A stretch of 9,574 nt of DNA from Actinomycetota bacterium (GTDB lineage: Bacteria; Actinomycetota; Actinomycetes; Actinomycetales; Cellulomonadaceae): assembly GCA_018898235.1 (NCBI GenBank), contig JAHIJU010000404.1, forward strand, positions 1 to 9,574, written 5' to 3'. Below, one piece after another: positions 6,268 to 9,574 of this stretch; position 1 is the stretch's first letter, and every line of letters begins with the position of its first letter. The translations under genes were made by a program, and so were the position numbers. The notes under the pieces were generated by a model. The model had not been told where the DNA came from. It did no database searches and was given only the letters and a program-made list of their open reading frames with translations.

Positions 6268-6273
6268 TACGAT
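6268..6273 (+). promoter_or_regulatory. Candidate -10 element for a leaderless DUF2971 transcript
   Basis: TACGAT fits the actinobacterial -10 consensus TAnnnT. Transcription would begin about 7 bases downstream, at or next to the A of the ATG at 6281, giving a leaderless mRNA. The run GGGGG (6275-6279) is one base from the ATG, too close to act as a normal Shine-Dalgarno. A TTGAGG (6251-6256) lies only 11 bases upstream, too near for a standard -35. The rest of the 198-base gap from 6083 shows no gene. Confidence 0.4.
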
Positions 6274-6280
6274 CGGGGGC

Positions 6281-7060
6281 ATGCCAGAGGCCAGCTTTCC
6301 CGAGAGGGTCTACCACTACACGACGGCCGCCGGACTCATGGGAATCCTGAAGTCGGGCACCGTCTGGGCATCCCACCCCGGATTCATGAACGACACGCGC
6401 GAATCGATGCGAGGACTCGCTCTCGCTAAGGAGCGACTCGACGAAGCGCTGGCGGAGGACTACGGCAAGTTCGCACATGCGCACGGCAAGTGGGGCCACT
6501 GGCTTCGCCAGGACCAAATGTTTGTCGCCTGCTTCTGCGCGGCACCGGACCTCCTGGCCATGTGGCGAGGCTACGCCCCGGACAACGGTGTCAGTCTTGG
6601 ATTCTCCTCTGCGCCACTACAAGCCGCCACGGGGGCACAACTCCGAAAGGTCCTGTACGACGAGTCCCAGTTTCAAGATTCGGTGACAGAGGTTCTGGAC
6701 GCCGCGAAGGCGGATTCGCCCGAACTCAAGGGCGAGCGGCTCTGCGCAAGGCTCTTTGAACTCGCATTCCTGCTCAAGGACCCCGCCTGGGCGGAGGAAC
6801 AGGAATGGAGGCTTCTGTCACCTCAGCGCCGTGCGAGAGCCGCGAGTGAACTCCAGTTCAGGCAGGGCCGATTTGGATTGGTGCCGTACTTCCCCCTAAG
6901 CCTCGGGGAAACGGGAAGTCTTCGCGACCTCGACCCATCGCTCATGGTTGGACCGGGAGCATTCCAGGAACAATTCAGCGAATCATTGAGTTGGTTCTTG
7001 CCCAGCGTCGGGGTGCCGGCAGCTAGCGTCGCTCTATCAGTCGGCCTGCGTCCAAGTTAG
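6281..7060 (+). CDS. DUF2971 family protein
   Basis: A 259-residue soluble protein with DUF2971 features. The N-terminal VYHYTTAAGLMGILKSGTVW (10-29) is followed by FMNDTRE (35-41). A central MFVACFCAAPDLLAMWRGY (80-98) leads into NGVSLGF (102-108), and WAEEQEWRLL (170-179) matches the family's W-x-x-E-x-E-x-R. I see no membrane segment or signal peptide. Biochemical function is not established to my knowledge. The YHYT...IL..G opening and late glutamates recall ADP-ribosyltransferase-fold proteins, which is inference only. The ATG at 6281 gives the family N-terminus; a longer frame from 6251 lacks support. Base use is unlike the neighbours: three 60-base rows counted by hand inside it gave 55-63% GC against 77% for a row in aguB, pointing to a different history. 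It stands alone between the aguB terminator and the convergent purL. Confidence 0.85.
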   Translation: MPEASFPERVYHYTTAAGLMGILKSGTVWASHPGFMNDTRESMRGLALAKERLDEALAEDYGKFAHAHGKWGHWLRQDQMFVACFCAAPDLLAMWRGYAPDNGVSLGFSSAPLQAATGAQLRKVLYDESQFQDSVTEVLDAAKADSPELKGERLCARLFELAFLLKDPAWAEEQEWRLLSPQRRARAASELQFRQGRFGLVPYFPLSLGETGSLRDLDPSLMVGPGAFQEQFSESLSWFLPSVGVPAASVALSVGLRPS

Positions 7061-7202
7061 CACCCTACACAAGATTGGTCGACGCGCTGCCTTTCGCGCA
7101 GGCCATCATATCAATCTCGAGCGGCCACCCGCGGTCGAATGATCCCCCGCAGGCAGCGCAACAAGCGATGAGCGGCTTCGGCCACAATTGCGAAAGATCT
7201 GG
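7061..7202. other. Low-GC gap between convergent DUF2971 and purL ends
   Basis: This 142-base gap has no gene I can support. I looked for a terminator for either side and found only a 3-bp stem with a TTCG loop (7174-7183) and short imperfect matches. The A/T-rich character (for example ATCATATCAATCTCGA around 7105-7120) continues that of the DUF2971 gene and stops at the purL end. Confidence 0.5.
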
Positions 7203-9551
7203 TCAGCCGAAGACGGCGCGCAGCGGGGCCTCGAACGCCTCGCGCGCGGTGGCCAGCGGCAGCGTGAACAGGCCCTGGACCTCCAGGGACGGTTCGTGCT
7301 CGTGGTCGGCGGGGACGAACTCGGCGGCCTCGCCTGCACCGGCCTCACAGGTCTCGGTGGTCTCGCCGATGCGCAGCGCGGGCACCCCGCGGGCCGTGCA
7401 CAGGTCGACGAACGCCCGCTCCTGCGAACGCGGCACGGCCACCAGGGCCCGCGCCTGCGACTCGGAGAACAGGGCCTCGAACGGGGTGACGCCGTCGCGG
7501 GCGCACAGCGCGGTCAGATCGACCCGCGCGCCGATGCCGTGCCGCAGGCTCGCCTCGACGAGCCCCTGGGCCAGACCGCCCTGGGACAGGTCGTGCGCCG
7601 CGTCGACCAGGTGGTCACGGGCCGCATTGACCAGGACCTGGGCCAGGTGGCGCTCGGCCTCCAGGTCCACCGCGGGCGGCAGACCACCCAGGTGCTGGTG
7701 TGCGACCTCGGCCCACGCGGACCCGTCGAGCTCGGGGCGCGTCGTGCCCAGCAGGTAGACCGAGCGGCCGGCGGCGGTCCAGCCCGAGCCGACCGCATCG
7801 GCCACGTCGTCCAGCACACCGAGCACACCGACCACCGGGGTGGGGTGGATGGCCTGGTCACCGGTGGTGTTGTAGAGCGAGACGTTGCCGCCGGTCACCG
7901 GGACGCCGAGCTGCGCGCAGCCGGCGGCCAGGCCCTCGATCACCTGGACCAGCTGCCACATGGAGTCGGGGCGCTCCGGGCTGCCGATGTTGAGGCAGTC
8001 GGTGATGGCCAGCGGCCGGGCACCGCTGGCAGCCACGTTGCGGTACGCCTCCGCCAGGGCCAGCTGGGCGCCCGTCGCCGGGTCGAGCTGGGCGTAGCGG
8101 CCGTTCGCATCGGTGGCCAGCGCGACGCCGAGGCCGGTGGTCTCGTCGACCCGGACCACACCGGCGTCATCCGGCTGGGCCAGGGCGGTGTTGCCCTGCA
8201 CGAAGCGGTCGTACTGGTCGGTCACCCAGGACTTGGAGCACAGGTTCGGGCTGCCGAGCAGGGCCAGCACGGTGTCCTTGAGCTCGGGGCCGGTGGCCGG
8301 GCGGGGCAGGTGCGCGCTGGTGTCCGCGTTGAGCGCGTCCTGCCAGGCGGGGCGGGCGTACGGGCGGTCGTAGACCGGGCCGTCGTGCGCGACCGACTTG
8401 GGGTCGACGTCGCAGATCCGGACGCCGAAGTGGTCGATGGTGAGCCGGCCGTCACCCGTGACCTCACCGATCACGGCCGACTCGACGTCCCACTTGGCGG
8501 TGATCGCCAGGAACTCGTCGAGCTTGTCCGGGCGGACGACGGCCATCATCCGCTCCTGCGACTCGCTCATGAGGATCTCGCCCGCGGTGAGCGTCGGGTC
8601 GCGCAGCAGCACCTTCTCCAGGTCGACGTGCATCCCCGAACCGCCGTTGGAGGCCAGCTCGCTGGTCGCGCACGAGATGCCCGCCGCGCCCAGGTCCTGC
8701 AGGCCCTCGACGACGTGCGCCGCGAACAGCTCGAGACAGCACTCGATGAGCACCTTCTCCATGAACGGGTCGCCGACCTGCACGCTCGGCCGCTTGGACG
8801 GCTTGGTGTCGTCGAACGTCTCGCTCGCCAGGATCGACGCCCCGCCGATGCCGTCACCGCCGGTCCGGGCACCGAACAGCACGATCTGGTTGCCCACGCC
8901 CTCGGCGTTGGCCAGGTGCACGTCCTCGTGCCGCAGCACCCCCAGGCACAGCGCGTTGACCAGCGGGTTGCCCTGGTAGCAGGAGTCGAAGACGGTCTCG
9001 CCGCCGATGTTCGGCAGACCCAGGCTGTTGCCGTACCCGCCGACCCCGGCCACCACACCGTGCACGACGCGCGCCGTGTCCGGGTGGTCCACCGCACCGA
9101 ACCGCAGCTGGTCCATCACCGCCACCGGGCGGGCGCCCATCGCGATGATGTCGCGGACGATGCCGCCGACCCCGGTCGCCGCCCCCTGGTAGGGCTCGAC
9201 GTAGCTGGGGTGGTTGTGGCTCTCGACCTTGAACGTCACCGCCCAGCCGTCGCCGATGTCGACCACACCCGCGTTCTGCCCGATGCCGACCAGGAGGTGC
9301 TTCTTCATCTCCTGCGTCGTCGTGTGGCCGAACGTGGCCAGGTGCTTCTTGCTCGACTTGTACGAGCAGTGCTCGGACCACATCACCGAGTACATGGCCA
9401 GCTCGGCGGCCGTGGGTCGGCGGCCCAGCAGGTCACGGATGCGCTGGTACTCATCGGGCTTGAGGCCCAGCTCGACGAACGGCTGCGCCAGGTCGGGGGT
9501 CGCGGCGGCGTGCTCGACGGTGTCGGACTGGGCGTGACGCTGGGCGGTCAT
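7203..9551 (-). CDS. purL: Phosphoribosylformylglycinamidine synthase subunit PurL (small type)
   Basis: PurL converts FGAR and ATP to FGAM using ammonia delivered by the glutaminase PurQ, with PurS bridging the complex. At 782 residues this is the small PurL (M. tuberculosis about 754), not the 1,300-residue fused enzyme of E. coli. Landmarks are GRRPTAAELAMYSVMWSEHC (43-62) with His61 and Tyr64, VTFKVESHNHPSYVEPYQGA (105-124), GVGGIVRDIIAMGARPVAVM (127-146), LGLPNIGGETVFD, VQVGDPFMEKVLIECCLEL, and ESQERMMAVV (330-339). The C-terminal half repeats the fold, with ITDCLNIGSPERP, VPVTGGNVSLYN and HDLSQGGLAQGLVEASLRHG. The frame is intact. The ATG at 9551 has only a weak CAGG 5 bases upstream, but DTVEHAAATPDLAQPF (10-25) matches the mycobacterial N-terminus, so the true start is close. 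Its promoter and any purS/purQ neighbours lie beyond the right edge. No linkage to aguAB transcription is possible, as they are convergent. Confidence 0.98.
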   Translation of the reverse strand: MTAQRHAQSDTVEHAAATPDLAQPFVELGLKPDEYQRIRDLLGRRPTAAELAMYSVMWSEHCSYKSSKKHLATFGHTTTQEMKKHLLVGIGQNAGVVDIGDGWAVTFKVESHNHPSYVEPYQGAATGVGGIVRDIIAMGARPVAVMDQLRFGAVDHPDTARVVHGVVAGVGGYGNSLGLPNIGGETVFDSCYQGNPLVNALCLGVLRHEDVHLANAEGVGNQIVLFGARTGGDGIGGASILASETFDDTKPSKRPSVQVGDPFMEKVLIECCLELFAAHVVEGLQDLGAAGISCATSELASNGGSGMHVDLEKVLLRDPTLTAGEILMSESQERMMAVVRPDKLDEFLAITAKWDVESAVIGEVTGDGRLTIDHFGVRICDVDPKSVAHDGPVYDRPYARPAWQDALNADTSAHLPRPATGPELKDTVLALLGSPNLCSKSWVTDQYDRFVQGNTALAQPDDAGVVRVDETTGLGVALATDANGRYAQLDPATGAQLALAEAYRNVAASGARPLAITDCLNIGSPERPDSMWQLVQVIEGLAAGCAQLGVPVTGGNVSLYNTTGDQAIHPTPVVGVLGVLDDVADAVGSGWTAAGRSVYLLGTTRPELDGSAWAEVAHQHLGGLPPAVDLEAERHLAQVLVNAARDHLVDAAHDLSQGGLAQGLVEASLRHGIGARVDLTALCARDGVTPFEALFSESQARALVAVPRSQERAFVDLCTARGVPALRIGETTETCEAGAGEAAEFVPADHEHEPSLEVQGLFTLPLATAREAFEAPLRAVFG

Positions 9552-9574
9552 GGGTGCCTGGTGGTCCCTCGGTG

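Noticed and set aside
7075..7758. Plus-strand open frame of 227 codons overlapping the end of purL
   Set aside because: Most of it is antisense to purL, its translation is serine/arginine-rich without motifs, and no ribosome binding site is visible.
1..9574. CRISPR arrays, insertion sequences, integrases, rRNA genes
   Set aside because: No regularly spaced repeats, no transposase or integrase motifs and no terminal inverted repeats were seen in any part of the window.

Overview
This is a high-GC actinobacterial chromosome segment. The PurL and PurF sequences, the DUF3073 protein and the bacterial sterol-carrier-like protein all read like those of the Mycobacteriales/Pseudonocardiales, and a Pseudonocardia-type organism is my best guess from sequence character alone. 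Most of the window is core metabolism. It carries three de novo purine genes (purL, purF, purM) on the minus strand, with two small uncharacterised but purF-associated genes. From memory, Mycobacterium tuberculosis has a comparable order around Rv0803 (purL), Rv0807 (SCP-like), Rv0808 (purF), Rv0809 (purM) and Rv0810c (DUF3073).

Layout from left to right. A small DUF3073 gene (+, 92-277) converges on purM; the short gap holds several GC-rich hairpins that probably terminate transcription from both sides. On the minus strand, transcribed right to left, lies a probable operon: SCP-like gene (3509-3871), small two-helix membrane protein (3078-3482), purF (1480-3036) and purM (371-1483). purF and purM overlap by four bases. 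Facing away from this operon across a 176-base divergent intergenic region is a plus-strand pair, agmatine deiminase (aguA, 4048-5067) and an N-carbamoylputrescine amidase-type nitrilase (aguB, 5123-6058). Together these would turn agmatine into putrescine. A strong hairpin starting inside the aguB stop codon closes this unit. Next is a block of visibly lower GC (about 6083-7202) with one DUF2971-family gene, possibly leaderless, that looks like a later arrival. Last is a complete purL (minus, 7203-9551), whose upstream region runs off the right edge.

How the genes work together: PurF makes phosphoribosylamine from PRPP and glutamine. PurL (small type, needing PurS and PurQ, neither of which is in the window) makes FGAM, and PurM closes the imidazole ring to AIR. 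AguA and AguB form a separate two-step polyamine route set between the purine blocks. No complete novel system is visible. The items most worth a second look are the DUF2971 insert, the agmatine pair between purL and purF, and the uncharacterised SCP-like/membrane pair leading into purF. All coordinates and residue numbers were worked out by hand from the sequence; family assignments rest on motif recognition, not database searches.
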